A DNA stretch of 64,000 nt from Gluconobacter sp. Dm-62 (GTDB taxonomy: Bacteria > Pseudomonadota > Alphaproteobacteria > Acetobacterales > Acetobacteraceae). Numbering within the stretch: position 1 is the first letter of the stretch; each line of letters opens with the position of its first letter. The notes beneath the pieces were generated by a model that saw only the letters and a program-made list of their open reading frames with translations, was not told where the DNA came from and ran no database searches. The position numbers were made by a program, and so were the translations under genes. Shown in pieces: positions 8,872 to 18,153 of the stretch. Where the stretch lies: positions 32,257 through 96,256 of the forward strand of contig NZ_JAERLY010000009.1 of NCBI RefSeq assembly GCF_018256155.1, given 5' to 3'.

Positions 8872-11073
8872 CTATTCCGATTGGGCCAGCGGCAGGTTGG
8901 GCATTCCGTGCCACCCGACCGGGGGGACCCAGAGACGGTTTCCCCGCCAGCTCCGGTCCGAAACAACCGTGAGGCCACGTCCAGCGAACACGCTGTAGGC
9001 CCCATCGCGCCAGACCGAAAACCGGTCGAGGGACGGCACATCCGCGCAGCCTTTCCGGGCGGGAGACGCGCTGATGAACAGGCTCACGCCCTCGCATTGC
9101 TGCGCGGTCGGAAGGATGGTGCCGTCCGAAAGATCGCGCGCGCGCAGAAGGACAGTCTGTGCGCCAACACGGATCCGGCACAGACCAGACAGACATTCTG
9201 ACGGCAGGGGGGCGGTGGGAAGGGCAAGAGCCTGCTGCCAGTCTTCCAGCGTACGGCGTTGCAGGCTCGAATGCGGGCCGACCAGAAGCACGCCCGGGCG
9301 ACGCACGGCCATCAGCCCTGCATCCGCAGAAACGAGAATATCCGGCTTGGGCGCAAGCCAGATCGAGGCCAGCCCGACCGCGACCGGCAGCAGACCGATG
9401 AGACAGACCCGACCTTTCCACAGACACAGGAAACACAGCCCGAGCATCACAAAAAACAGTCCCCAGCCGGGCATGGCCGGAACGGGCTGATGGGCCATCG
9501 GAAAAGCGGCCACATGCTCCGCCAGCGCCTGCACGATGCGAATGCCAGCGCCCATGAGTTTCAGAAACGGCGCTTCGGCATGAACCGGCATGGCGACAAG
9601 TGCCAGAAGCCCGGCGGGCATGATCCAGACCGCCGCCAGCGGTACGGCCACCAGATTGGCCAGCACGAACCAGGGCTGAAGCGTGCCAAAATGCGCCATG
9701 CTGACCGGCAGCGTCGCCAGCCCGGCGAGAAGACTCGTCAGGGTCAGAGCCGCGCAATAGGACGCGACAACCCGATACCACTGCCCTTCCCCACGTAGAC
9801 GCATAAGCGGCTCGCGCAGGGCAGCATACCCCGCAATCAGGCCCATCACGGCGGCAAAGGACATCTGGAACGACACATCGACGACCGAAACGGGCGAGAC
9901 CAGCAGGATCAGGAGCGCCACGATGGACAGCGACCGCATGGACAGGACGCGCCGTCCGGTCACGATGGCCAGCGTCACGATACTCGCCATTCCCAGCGCC
10001 CGCAGACTGGGCAGATGCGCGCCCGTCAGCAGCACATAACCCGCTCCGGCCAGCAGTCCGGCGATGGCGGAAATCTGCCGGCAGGGCCAGCGCAGGGCTA
10101 CATATTCGATGCAGGCCAGACTACAGCGCACGGTCACAATGACGGCCGCCATCACGAGCCCCAGATGCAACCCCGCAACGGCCAGGAGATGCGCCAGTCC
10201 GGACGCGGAAAATGCCTCCCGCGTCTGCTGGTCGATGCCGCCCGCTTCCCCCGCCAGAAGTGTGGCCGCAATCGCGGCAGTCTGGTCGGACAGCACGGAA
10301 GCCGTACGGAAAGCGACGGCTTCGCGCAGGGTTTCAATCAGGGAAGGCCGGGAAGCGGTGCCAGAAAGACTGACTGGCCCCAGCGCATAACCGCTTCCCG
10401 CCAGCCCCGAAAACCATGCCTCCCGCTGAAGATCTCGTCCGCCCGGCCATGACGGCGGGGGCGGCGGGCGCAGCATGGTGCGCAGGCTGATCGTGCTTCC
10501 CGGCTCCGGCAGAAAATCGTCATCGTCGCGCAGGCGGATGTGCAGCGTACGGCGCAAAGGCGCCATCCCGGCATCAACGGGCGTGTCAAACACCGCATCG
10601 GCCAGAGTGATGCGATGACCGTCATCTTCATCCTCATTCCGGGGCGGCAGGAGTTCCAGTGACAGGACGCGCCCCGTCAGAACCGTTGCATGGGTCGGCA
10701 GGACCGGCATGGGTGGCTGCATCCGGGCCTGTAATGCCAGATCGCCAAAACCGATCGCAGCCGCAAGCAGCGCAAATCCCGTCAGACGCGGAAAAAGCAG
10801 GTGCCAGCCCCGCCAGAGACATCCTGCCCCCGACAGGCCGAACAGGAGGGTGACAAGCAAGACAGACACAATGGAGGGTTCGAACGGCAAAGCAAGGTAC
10901 AGCAGTGCCCCCATCCCGACAGCGACGGGAAGCCAGCAGATCATCTGCCGTCCCTGATCCAGAATAGCCAGGGTCACGACAGATGGCAGCTTCGGCGCAG
11001 GGTCGAGGCGTTCCGCACATTCCAGAAGTTCGTGCAGATCAAGGTCCGGTATGGAAAGGGTCTCTGTCTTCAC
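8872..11073 (-). CDS. comEC: ComEC/Rec2 family DNA-uptake channel protein
   Basis: Large polytopic inner-membrane protein (733 residues) of the channel that passes single-stranded DNA into the cytosol during natural transformation. The N-terminal part holds a DUF4131-like extracytoplasmic region between membrane helices. The centre (about 230-520) is the Competence domain, with FSASGLAHLLAVAGLHLG and SFQMSFAAVMGLIAGYAAL, both hallmark segments. The C-terminal 170 residues correspond to the place of the beta-lactamase-like domain of Gram-positive ComEC, but no HxHxDH metal motif is visible. Translation appears to start at a GTG (11073). dprA, another transformation gene, lies 6 kb away. Confidence 0.9.
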   Translation of the reverse strand: MKTETLSIPDLDLHELLECAERLDPAPKLPSVVTLAILDQGRQMICWLPVAVGMGALLYLALPFEPSIVSVLLVTLLFGLSGAGCLWRGWHLLFPRLTGFALLAAAIGFGDLALQARMQPPMPVLPTHATVLTGRVLSLELLPPRNEDEDDGHRITLADAVFDTPVDAGMAPLRRTLHIRLRDDDDFLPEPGSTISLRTMLRPPPPPSWPGGRDLQREAWFSGLAGSGYALGPVSLSGTASRPSLIETLREAVAFRTASVLSDQTAAIAATLLAGEAGGIDQQTREAFSASGLAHLLAVAGLHLGLVMAAVIVTVRCSLACIEYVALRWPCRQISAIAGLLAGAGYVLLTGAHLPSLRALGMASIVTLAIVTGRRVLSMRSLSIVALLILLVSPVSVVDVSFQMSFAAVMGLIAGYAALREPLMRLRGEGQWYRVVASYCAALTLTSLLAGLATLPVSMAHFGTLQPWFVLANLVAVPLAAVWIMPAGLLALVAMPVHAEAPFLKLMGAGIRIVQALAEHVAAFPMAHQPVPAMPGWGLFFVMLGLCFLCLWKGRVCLIGLLPVAVGLASIWLAPKPDILVSADAGLMAVRRPGVLLVGPHSSLQRRTLEDWQQALALPTAPLPSECLSGLCRIRVGAQTVLLRARDLSDGTILPTAQQCEGVSLFISASPARKGCADVPSLDRFSVWRDGAYSVFAGRGLTVVSDRSWRGNRLWVPPVGWHGMPNLPLAQSE

Positions 11074-11148
11074 AGGCAGGACCGTAACGGATTTTTCCGC
11101 AGGGCGCGCCTCCCTGTCCGGGTCGGGCGAATCCTGCGGAGAGGTCCG

Positions 11149-11874
11149 TTACTGCGGAAGGTGCAACGCCTGCTTCAGGCCGGGGGCATCCTGTTCCAGT
11201 TCAAAACCGGTACTGCCCGGCTGGAACAGCTTCGCGGTCGCGAGATTTCCGGTCACGACAGGATCGAATCCAGCCGCCTTCACCAGCGTCGTGACCTGCG
11301 ACACGGCCTGCGCATCATCCCCAGCAACCGGCACCGCCAGAAGCGGCGACGAACGGTGCGCTTCGGAGCGCAGCGTGGTCATGTCGATGGAGTTGAACGC
11401 CCGGACCACATGCGCGGAAGGGAAATAACGCTGGGTTGTCACCCCTGCCCCATCCCGCTGCGCCGTATCCGCAATCGCACCATCCCGCCAGGAATAAGGG
11501 TTGGACGGATCAAGCACGACCTTGTCCAGCAGCGTCCGGCTGAGCTGCGGGCCAAGTTGCGGTATGGCGCCATACGGCACGGCAAGGACAACGACATCTC
11601 CGTAAGCTGCCGCCTGCGCCGGCGTTCCAGCCGTGGCGAGCGGACCCAGCGACGTAGCAAGAGACTGCGCCTCGCTCAGGGAGCGCGACGACACCATGAC
11701 GTGATAGCCTGCATGGACCCACAGCTCGGCCAGCGTCGTGCCGACATGGCCCGTGCCGATAATGCCGATCCGCATTTTCTGGCTCGTGGCCTCGACCGCG
11801 CTGGCACTGCTGACGGTCGCCAGACCGGCGAGCGCTGCAAGAAAAGGGCGTCGTCTGAGCGGAAAACCAGTCAT
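11149..11874 (-). CDS. Exported NADP-binding Rossmann protein (F420-dependent NADP oxidoreductase-like)
   Basis: The mature protein opens with the dinucleotide fold MRIGIIGTGHVGTTLAELW, followed by SSRSLSEAQSLA and VVVLAVPYGAIP, the layout of the NADP oxidoreductase (coenzyme F420-dependent) family. Before it lies a signal with LRRRPFLAALAGLATVSSASA, a twin-arginine motif followed by a short hydrophobic stretch and an AxA site. A cofactor-binding protein exported folded by Tat fits this. From the ATG at 11874 it is 241 residues, and that start overlaps the stop of the upstream cupin gene by four bases (ATGA). The substrate is unknown, and F420 use is unlikely to be implied by the family name in this organism. 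Confidence 0.82.
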   Translation of the reverse strand: MTGFPLRRRPFLAALAGLATVSSASAVEATSQKMRIGIIGTGHVGTTLAELWVHAGYHVMVSSRSLSEAQSLATSLGPLATAGTPAQAAAYGDVVVLAVPYGAIPQLGPQLSRTLLDKVVLDPSNPYSWRDGAIADTAQRDGAGVTTQRYFPSAHVVRAFNSIDMTTLRSEAHRSSPLLAVPVAGDDAQAVSQVTTLVKAAGFDPVVTGNLATAKLFQPGSTGFELEQDAPGLKQALHLPQ

Positions 11875-12458
11875 GAAGGGTGCCACTCCCGTGCGAGAGT
11901 GCCGGCTGCGCCCTGAACCGGATCGGTTTTCGGGAAGGGCAAACCGTGGATGCGGGCAAGCTGTTCGGCAGTGGGCGCGGAACGGAGAATGTCAAAGGAC
12001 TGATTGGGGGGGTAGGCGCCGATAACGGTGAAATCCTCGTCCGAACCAAGGTCGCAGTGTCCCGTCCCGGCCGGAAGCACAGCGATGTCGCCACCGCGCA
12101 CCTCAACCGTCCGGGCCTTTGGTCCGCCCAGCATCAGGCGCGCGGAACCGTTGGAAAATCCCAGAACTTCGTGACCGAGGCTGTGATAGTGATGAAACGG
12201 ATAGACACCGTTACGCCACTGCGGCGGCCAGCCGTTCCGGGCGAACAGGTCTTCATACACTCCCTCACGATCCGGCCCGGCTTCGAGCGCGTTGCGATAC
12301 ACGATGACGGGCAGGTCCGGATTGTTCGGAACCCAGTCATTGGCGTGCAGCGTAAAGACGTCCACGCGGGACGTCGTGGCGCTGGCGTGACGGACCCTTC
12401 CCTCTCCGAAGGTCAGACCCAGCCCTGCCAGCAGGGCATTGAAATCGCGTCTGTTCAT
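11871..12458 (-). CDS. Cupin-domain protein with twin-arginine-type signal
   Basis: The 195-residue protein resembles the YjlB-type cupin family. The metal-site region YPFHHYHSLGHEVLGFSNG gives the first cupin motif with histidines and a glutamate, and GGDIAVLPAGTGHCDLG gives the second. The N-terminus from the ATG at 12458 reads MNRRDFNALLAGLGLTFG, a twin-arginine motif followed by a weakly hydrophobic region, so export is probable. An in-frame ATG at 12524 would put 22 residues before the twin arginine, which is less typical. The stop overlaps the start of the Rossmann-protein gene, so the two products are made together. The reaction is unknown. Confidence 0.8.
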   Translation of the reverse strand: MNRRDFNALLAGLGLTFGEGRVRHASATTSRVDVFTLHANDWVPNNPDLPVIVYRNALEAGPDREGVYEDLFARNGWPPQWRNGVYPFHHYHSLGHEVLGFSNGSARLMLGGPKARTVEVRGGDIAVLPAGTGHCDLGSDEDFTVIGAYPPNQSFDILRSAPTAEQLARIHGLPFPKTDPVQGAAGTLAREWHPS

Positions 12459-12634
12459 TGGAAAGGCACCATCCGGACTATTGAACGTCACAATAAGCCG
12501 GTTCGACAGAGGGCTGGAAATCACACGCGCTTGAAGAGCCTTAGCTTTTTGTAAGGCGCGGGCTGTGAAGGCGTCACGAAACGCGCAGGCGCGGGCGGAT
12601 GGAAGCGCGCGTCAGAGCGTGATATGACGGCGGC

Positions 12635-14053
12635 ATGACCATCCGTACGCGATTTGCCCCCTCCCCGACGGGTCTGCTGCATGTCGGCAATGCCCGCGCC
12701 GCCCTGTTCAATTTCCTCTTCGCCCGCCATCACGGCGGCGAATTCCTTCTGAGGATCGAGGACACCGACAAGGAACGTTCCACCCAGCGGGCTGTGGACG
12801 TGATCTTCGACGGTCTGGCCTGGATGGGAATCGAAGCGGACGGCGAACCGGTTTTCCAGTCCGCCCGGCAGGATCGCCACACGGAAGTGGCCCTTGAGCT
12901 TCTGGAAAAGGGACAGGCCTACAAGTGCTTCTGCACGCCTGAAGAGCTGACCGCCATGCGCGAGAAGGCCATGGCCGAGAAGCGCCCGCCCCGTTACGAT
13001 GGCACATGGCGCGACCGCGATCCGTCCGAAGCGCCCGCCGGTGCGCCGTATGTCGTGCGTCTGAAAGCGCCGCGCGACGGCGAGACCGTCATCAGGGATC
13101 TGGTGCAGGGCGAAGTCCGGGTCGCGAATTCCGAAATGGACGACCTGATCCTGCTGCGTTCGGACGGCACGCCGACCTATCTGCATGCCGTGGTTGTGGA
13201 CGATCATGACATGGACATCACCCATGTCATGCGCGGTGACGACCATCTGACGAACACGTTCCGTCAGGCCATGATCTATCGCGCCATGGGCTGGAACCTA
13301 CCGCATTTCGCCCATCTGCCGCTGATCCACGGACCGGACGGCGCCAAGCTGTCCAAGCGCCATGGCGCACAGTCGGTCGTGGATTTCCGCGAGGAAGGCT
13401 ATCTGCCGGAAGCCCTGTGCAACTATCTGCTGCGTCTGGGCTGGGGTCATGGCGATGCCGAAGTCCTGTCCCGCGAAGAGCAGATCAAGCTGTTCGATCT
13501 GGATGGCGTGGGCCGCTCCCCGTCCCGCATGGATTACGTCAAGCTGGCGCATCTGAACGGGATCTGGATGCGTGTTGCCGATGATGCGCGCCTGACGGAT
13601 GACGTCATGCAGCGCCTTCAGGGTCGCGACGGCGTTGTCACCGATGACCGCACCCGCGCGCGCATTCTTGCGATGATGCCGGGCCTCAAGGAACGCGCCA
13701 AGACGCTCGTGGAACTGGCGGACAACGCCGCTTTCGCAGGCTTCACGCTGCCGCTGACCTTCACGCCCAAGGCCGAAAAGCTGCTGGGCGAGGACGGGCG
13801 CACGGTTCTGCAAGGCGTAGGCAAGGATCTGGCCGCGCTTTCGGACTTCACGCCCGAAACCGTCGATACGACGCTACGCGCCTATGCTGAAAAACATGAG
13901 ATCAAGCTCGGCTCCGTGGCCCAGCCGCTGCGCGCGGCCATGACGGGCTCCACGACGTCTCCGGGTATTGACCTGACGCTTGCGGCTCTCGGGCAGGACG
14001 AAGTTCTGGCCCGTATTGCTGCCGTTCTCGCCTCCGCATCCACCGATGGCTGA
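12635..14053 (+). CDS. gltX: Glutamyl-tRNA synthetase
   Basis: Class I aminoacyl-tRNA synthetase that charges tRNA-Glu; 472 residues, the usual length. The ATP-binding HIGH motif is present as HVGN at 16-19 within [12 protein letters not shown], and the second signature is KLSKR at 238-242. The IEDTDKERS segment and the C-terminal helical anticodon-binding domain are present. In alphaproteobacteria a second GltX that is non-discriminating or specific for tRNA-Gln often exists, so the exact tRNA range cannot be set from this gene alone. The 3' end overlaps pyrB by eight bases, so the two are probably translated from one message. Confidence 0.95.
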   Translation: MTIRTRFAPSPTGLLHVGNARAALFNFLFARHHGGEFLLRIEDTDKERSTQRAVDVIFDGLAWMGIEADGEPVFQSARQDRHTEVALELLEKGQAYKCFCTPEELTAMREKAMAEKRPPRYDGTWRDRDPSEAPAGAPYVVRLKAPRDGETVIRDLVQGEVRVANSEMDDLILLRSDGTPTYLHAVVVDDHDMDITHVMRGDDHLTNTFRQAMIYRAMGWNLPHFAHLPLIHGPDGAKLSKRHGAQSVVDFREEGYLPEALCNYLLRLGWGHGDAEVLSREEQIKLFDLDGVGRSPSRMDYVKLAHLNGIWMRVADDARLTDDVMQRLQGRDGVVTDDRTRARILAMMPGLKERAKTLVELADNAAFAGFTLPLTFTPKAEKLLGEDGRTVLQGVGKDLAALSDFTPETVDTTLRAYAEKHEIKLGSVAQPLRAAMTGSTTSPGIDLTLAALGQDEVLARIAAVLASASTDG

Positions 14054-14987
14054 GCGGCGGTCCGTCCCCCGGCATCTGCTGGGAATCGAGGGGCTGTCGG
14101 CTAAACAGCTCGTGCCGTTCCTCGATCTGGCGGAGAGCTATGCGCTGCTGAGCCGTTCGCGCTCCGCGCCGCGCGATGCGCTGCGGGGGCGGACGGTCAT
14201 CAACCTGTTCTACGAAGACAGCACCCGCACCCGCACGAGTTTCGAACTCGCGGGCAAGCGGCTGGGCGCGGACGTCATCAACATGTCCGTCGCCACGAGT
14301 TCTGTGAACAAGGGGGAGACGCTGCTGGATACGGCAGCGACGCTGAACGCTATGCGCTGTGACCTTTTGGTCATCCGCCATGCGCAGTCCGGTGCGCCGG
14401 CCCTGCTGTCGCAGAAAGTCGAGGCCAGCGTCGTCAATGCTGGCGACGGCACGCACGAACATCCGACACAGGCGCTGCTGGATGCGCTGACCATCCGCCG
14501 GCATTTCGGCCGCCTTGAAGGCCTCACGGTCGCCATCTGCGGGGATGTCGGGCACAGCCGGGTGGCACGCTCCAACATCCATCTGTTGACGGCATTCGGA
14601 AACCGGGTGCGGCTGGTCGGGCCGCCGACGCTGGTTCCGGGGGCCATGGCTGGCTTGGGAAATGTCGAGCTGTATTCCGACATGGACAAAGCGCTTGAGG
14701 GTGCGGATGTGGTCATGTCCCTGCGCCTTCAGAAAGAGCGCATGGGGGCTGGTCTGGTGCCAAGTGCGCGGGAATATTTCCATTTCTTCGGGCTGGACCG
14801 CCGCCGTCTGGCGCTGGCCAATCCCGGCGCGCTCGTCATGCATCCGGGGCCAATGAACCGTGGCGTCGAAATCGCTTCGGACGTGGCGGATTCGGATCAG
14901 AGCGTGATTTCCGAACAGGTTGAGATGGGCGTGGCTGTGCGGATGGCGGTTCTGGACCGTCTGTCCCGGGCACGGATGCCGGTATGA
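14046..14987 (+). CDS. pyrB: Aspartate carbamoyltransferase catalytic subunit
   Basis: Catalyses carbamoyl phosphate plus aspartate to carbamoyl aspartate, the committed step of pyrimidine synthesis. The protein is 313 residues. The carbamoyl phosphate loop STRTR is at 59-63, the HPTQ motif at 139-142, and the aspartate-binding region near the C-terminus is intact ([12 protein letters not shown]). The ATG at 14046 overlaps the gltX end by eight bases, and the stop overlaps the pyrC-like start by four. No regulatory pyrI lies nearby. Class A-type ATCases are built as dodecamers with a PyrC or PyrC-like protein, which fits the adjacent gene. Confidence 0.96.
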   Translation: MAERRSVPRHLLGIEGLSAKQLVPFLDLAESYALLSRSRSAPRDALRGRTVINLFYEDSTRTRTSFELAGKRLGADVINMSVATSSVNKGETLLDTAATLNAMRCDLLVIRHAQSGAPALLSQKVEASVVNAGDGTHEHPTQALLDALTIRRHFGRLEGLTVAICGDVGHSRVARSNIHLLTAFGNRVRLVGPPTLVPGAMAGLGNVELYSDMDKALEGADVVMSLRLQKERMGAGLVPSAREYFHFFGLDRRRLALANPGALVMHPGPMNRGVEIASDVADSDQSVISEQVEMGVAVRMAVLDRLSRARMPV

Positions 14988-16270
14988 ATGATATCGTTTT
15001 TGAAAATGTCCGACTGATCGACCCGGCTTCGGGCCGCGATGAGACCGGACGACTTATGGTGCGTCAGGGGAAGATCGTCGCCTGCGAAGACGGATCGGTT
15101 CCCGAAGGCGCGCGGGTCATTGATGGCGCGGGCGCTGTGCTGTGCCCCGGTCTGGTGGACATGCGCGTCGCACTCGGGGAGCCGGGGTCGGAATATCGCG
15201 AGAGCGTCTCTTCCGGTGCGCGGGCAGCCGTCGCAGGTGGCATCACGACCATGGCAGTCCTGCCCAACACTTCGCCACCGATCGACAATCCGGCGCTCGT
15301 GCATCTGCTGCGGGTCCGGGGCGAGGAGACGGGCATGGTCTCGATCCATCCCTATGGCGCGCTGACGCGCGGCTGCGAGGGCGGGGAAATGGCCGAACTC
15401 GGCCTGCTGCGCAACGCGGGAGCCGTGGCGTTCACGGATGGAACGCGCACGATTTCGGACGCCAAGCAGATGCGCAATCTGCTGTCCTATTCGCGCTTTC
15501 TGGACGCCATCGTGGTGCAGCATCCGGAAGAGCCGTCGCTGGCCAAAGGCGCCTGCGCCACGGCAGGAGCACGGGCGGTGCGGATGGGGCTGCCTCAGGT
15601 TCCGGCCGAAGCCGAAGCCATCATGATCGCCCGCGATTTGCGTCTGGCTGACATGACAGGCGCGCGACTGCATTTCGCGCATGTCTCGACAGCGGAAGGG
15701 CTGGATCTGATCCGCAAAGCCAAAAACCGCGGCATCCGGGTGACCTGCGATACGGCCCCCCCTTATTTCGCCATGACCGAAGACGATATCGGCGATTTTC
15801 GTACTTATGCGAAACTCTCACCGCCCCTGCGCAACGACACGGACCGGCAGGCGGTGTGTGCAGCGCTGGCAGATGGGACGGTTGACGCCGTGGCCTCAGA
15901 TCATGCGCCGGCAGATGCGGATGACAAACGCCTGCCGTTTGCTCAGGCTCGGGCTGGGGGCACCGGGCTGGTCACGCTGCTGGGCGTGACACTTGGCGCC
16001 GGACTGCCGCTGCTGGATGCGCTGCGGCTGGTGACGTCCGCTCCGGCAGCCCTGCTCGGCCTGGAAGCCGGAACGCTGGCAACCGGAAGTGACGCCGATC
16101 TGTGCCTGTTTGATCCGGACGGGTCGTGGACGGTGGTGGCCGGAGAACTTCCGGGGCGGGCACAGAACACGCCGTTTGATGGCCGCAACCTGAAAGGCCG
16201 TGTCCTGCGAACCTTCAAACGCGGCGTTGAGGTCTTTACGGCTGACGGGCTTTCTGAGGCACAGGCATGA
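14984..16270 (+). CDS. pyrC: Dihydroorotase homologue lacking metal ligands (PyrC/PyrX-like)
   Basis: The 428-residue protein aligns end to end with class I dihydroorotases ([36 protein letters not shown]). However, the metal-binding HxH of the consensus DxHxHxREPG is replaced: residues 59-68 read [10 protein letters not shown], giving R61 and A63. The usual FSDDG bridging-aspartate motif is also altered to FTDGTR. The later histidine (FAHVSTAEG) and SDHAP are kept. Inactive dihydroorotases of this type (PyrX of Pseudomonas) serve as structural partners of aspartate carbamoyltransferase, and the ATGA overlap with pyrB fits that role. A catalytic dihydroorotase would then have to be encoded elsewhere. 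Database annotation will probably call it dihydroorotase. Confidence 0.85.
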   Translation: MNDIVFENVRLIDPASGRDETGRLMVRQGKIVACEDGSVPEGARVIDGAGAVLCPGLVDMRVALGEPGSEYRESVSSGARAAVAGGITTMAVLPNTSPPIDNPALVHLLRVRGEETGMVSIHPYGALTRGCEGGEMAELGLLRNAGAVAFTDGTRTISDAKQMRNLLSYSRFLDAIVVQHPEEPSLAKGACATAGARAVRMGLPQVPAEAEAIMIARDLRLADMTGARLHFAHVSTAEGLDLIRKAKNRGIRVTCDTAPPYFAMTEDDIGDFRTYAKLSPPLRNDTDRQAVCAALADGTVDAVASDHAPADADDKRLPFAQARAGGTGLVTLLGVTLGAGLPLLDALRLVTSAPAALLGLEAGTLATGSDADLCLFDPDGSWTVVAGELPGRAQNTPFDGRNLKGRVLRTFKRGVEVFTADGLSEAQA

Positions 16271-16899
16271 GCGGCTTTCAGGCACAACTGATCCTCCTGT
16301 CCCTCATCTCCTACGTCATCGGAAGCATCCCGTTCGGGCTGCTGCTGACGGCGCTCGCAGGGGGCGGGGACATCCGCAAGATCGGATCGGGCAATATCGG
16401 CGCAACCAACGTCCTGCGTACGGGACGACGCGGTCTGGCGGCGGCCACGCTGCTGCTGGATGCGCTCAAAGGAGCTGCGGCGGTCCTGATCGCACGGTTT
16501 TTCTTCCCCGGAGCCAGCGACACCACCATGGCGGTGGCCGCCGTGGCCGTAGTTGTTGGACACTGCTTTCCGGTCTGGCTCGGCTTCCGTGGCGGCAAGG
16601 GCGTTGCGACAGGACTGGGGACGATCTGGGTCCTGTCTTGGCCAGTGGGGCTTGCCTGCTGTGTGATCTGGCTGCTGGTCGCACGTCTCAGCCGGATTTC
16701 TTCAGCTGGAGCATTGGCCGCATTCCTGCTGGCACCTGTGCTGATGGTGCTCCTGTCTGGCCGCACACTGCATTCTCCGATCCCGGTAGCGACGCTTCTC
16801 GTCTCCGTGCTGATCTGGGCGCGACATTCCAGCAATATTGCGCGCCTGCTGACGGGTCGGGAACCGCGGGTTAACGTAGATCAAGCGTCAGGACGCTAA
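16267..16899 (+). CDS. plsY: Acyl-phosphate glycerol-3-phosphate acyltransferase PlsY
   Basis: Integral inner-membrane enzyme that moves an acyl group from acyl phosphate to glycerol 3-phosphate, the first step of phospholipid synthesis. The 210-residue protein shows the three conserved loops: GSIPFGLLL near the start, GSGNIGATNVLRTGRRG at about 40-56, and HCFPVWLGFRGGKGVAT at about 99-115. About seven hydrophobic segments are visible. The ATGA start overlap with the pyrC-like gene suggests translational coupling. A short hairpin, AGCGT-CAGG-ACGCT (16884-16897) followed by AAATTTT, lies at the stop codon and may act as a weak terminator before dprA. Confidence 0.95.
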   Translation: MSGFQAQLILLSLISYVIGSIPFGLLLTALAGGGDIRKIGSGNIGATNVLRTGRRGLAAATLLLDALKGAAAVLIARFFFPGASDTTMAVAAVAVVVGHCFPVWLGFRGGKGVATGLGTIWVLSWPVGLACCVIWLLVARLSRISSAGALAAFLLAPVLMVLLSGRTLHSPIPVATLLVSVLIWARHSSNIARLLTGREPRVNVDQASGR

Positions 16900-16943
16900 A
16901 TTTTAAGCGTTCGTTAATTAGTCTGTCTTAAGGAAAAGATCTT

Positions 16944-18128
16944 ATGACAGCTCCTCTGGACGTTCCTCCCGTCATGTTCGCCACAGACCGAATCGATGCC
17001 TTACGTCTTGCGCAGACGACAGGCATCGGTCCGATCAATTTCGCGCGACTGATGACGCAGTATGGAAGTGCCGGTGCTGCCCTGGCCGCCCTGCCCGGAA
17101 GAATGCGCAAGGCCGGACGTCGGGACGACCCTGTTATTCCCTCCGTTTCACGCATGACCGATGAGCTGGAACGCCTTGAAAAACTGGGCGGAAAGATGCT
17201 GCTGCGGGGTGATGCGGACTATCCGCTGCTTCTGTCCTGCATCCCCGATGCCCCGCCGGTTCTGTTCACACTTGGGGACATCCGTAAGCTTTCGATGCGG
17301 TCTGTGGGGATTGTGGGCGCTCGAAACGCCTCGGCGGCGGGAATCCGGATTGCTGAGAGCCTTTCAGCCGAAATCGCGCATTCAGGACTCTGCGTTATTT
17401 CCGGGCTGGCGCGCGGCATCGACTCGGCGGCGCATGCTGCGGCTCTTCATCCAGGATTAACGGTCGCCGCCATCGCAGGTGGTCTGGATCACGTCTATCC
17501 GCCGGAGAATGCCTCCCTTCAGCAGCAGATCGCCGAGCAGGGCTGTCTGGTGACGGAAGCCCTGCTGGGAACAGCCCCGCAGGCCCGCCATTTTCCGCGG
17601 CGGAACCGCCTGATTGCCGGGATCTCCCTGGGATGCCTGATCATTGAGGCGACAGCAGGATCGGGCACGCTGATCACGGCCGAGTTGGCCCAGTCCTATA
17701 ACCGCGAACTTCTGGTCGTACCCGGTTCGCCGCTAGATCCACGGTCACGGGGCGGAAACCAGTTACTAAAAACAAGCCAGGCCACCCTGGCAGAAAATAT
17801 TGACGATATTCTTCAGGTTCTGCCGCTTGAGCTTCCTCGACGAGAACCAGCACCCTGGCAGCGTTTATCGGGCCACAACCCGCCTTTGACAGGCTTTTCC
17901 GAACCTTCGGTCGTATGGGGTGACACTTCAGATACGGGCTGGATTGATCCGGATCTGGTCCAGAACAAGGTATGCTCTCTTCTGTCTGTGACGCCTGTAG
18001 CAGTTGACGATGTGGTGCGCCGCTGCCAGTTCTCCGTGTCGGCAGTGCTTGCGACGCTGGCTGAGCTTGAGCTTGGCGGGGTCGTGGAGTTTGTGCCCGG
18101 CGGACGCGTGGCGTTGCTGCCGAACTGA
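16944..18128 (+). CDS. dprA: DNA-processing protein DprA
   Basis: DprA binds incoming single-stranded DNA during transformation and loads RecA onto it. The 394-residue protein has an N-terminal helical (SAM-like) region, the central Rossmann-type DprA core with GIVGARNASAAG, ISGLARGIDSAAH, AIAGGLDHVYPPEN and FPRRNRLIAGIS, and a C-terminal winged-helix region (about 325-390). An AAGGA box lies nine bases upstream of the ATG. With comEC in the same window it suggests that transformation functions are retained, although dprA is also found in non-transformable bacteria. The gap to topA is 25 bases, so co-transcription is likely. Confidence 0.95.
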   Translation: MTAPLDVPPVMFATDRIDALRLAQTTGIGPINFARLMTQYGSAGAALAALPGRMRKAGRRDDPVIPSVSRMTDELERLEKLGGKMLLRGDADYPLLLSCIPDAPPVLFTLGDIRKLSMRSVGIVGARNASAAGIRIAESLSAEIAHSGLCVISGLARGIDSAAHAAALHPGLTVAAIAGGLDHVYPPENASLQQQIAEQGCLVTEALLGTAPQARHFPRRNRLIAGISLGCLIIEATAGSGTLITAELAQSYNRELLVVPGSPLDPRSRGGNQLLKTSQATLAENIDDILQVLPLELPRREPAPWQRLSGHNPPLTGFSEPSVVWGDTSDTGWIDPDLVQNKVCSLLSVTPVAVDDVVRRCQFSVSAVLATLAELELGGVVEFVPGGRVALLPN

Positions 18129-18153
18129 AGTGACGCGGAATACCGGAGTGGCG

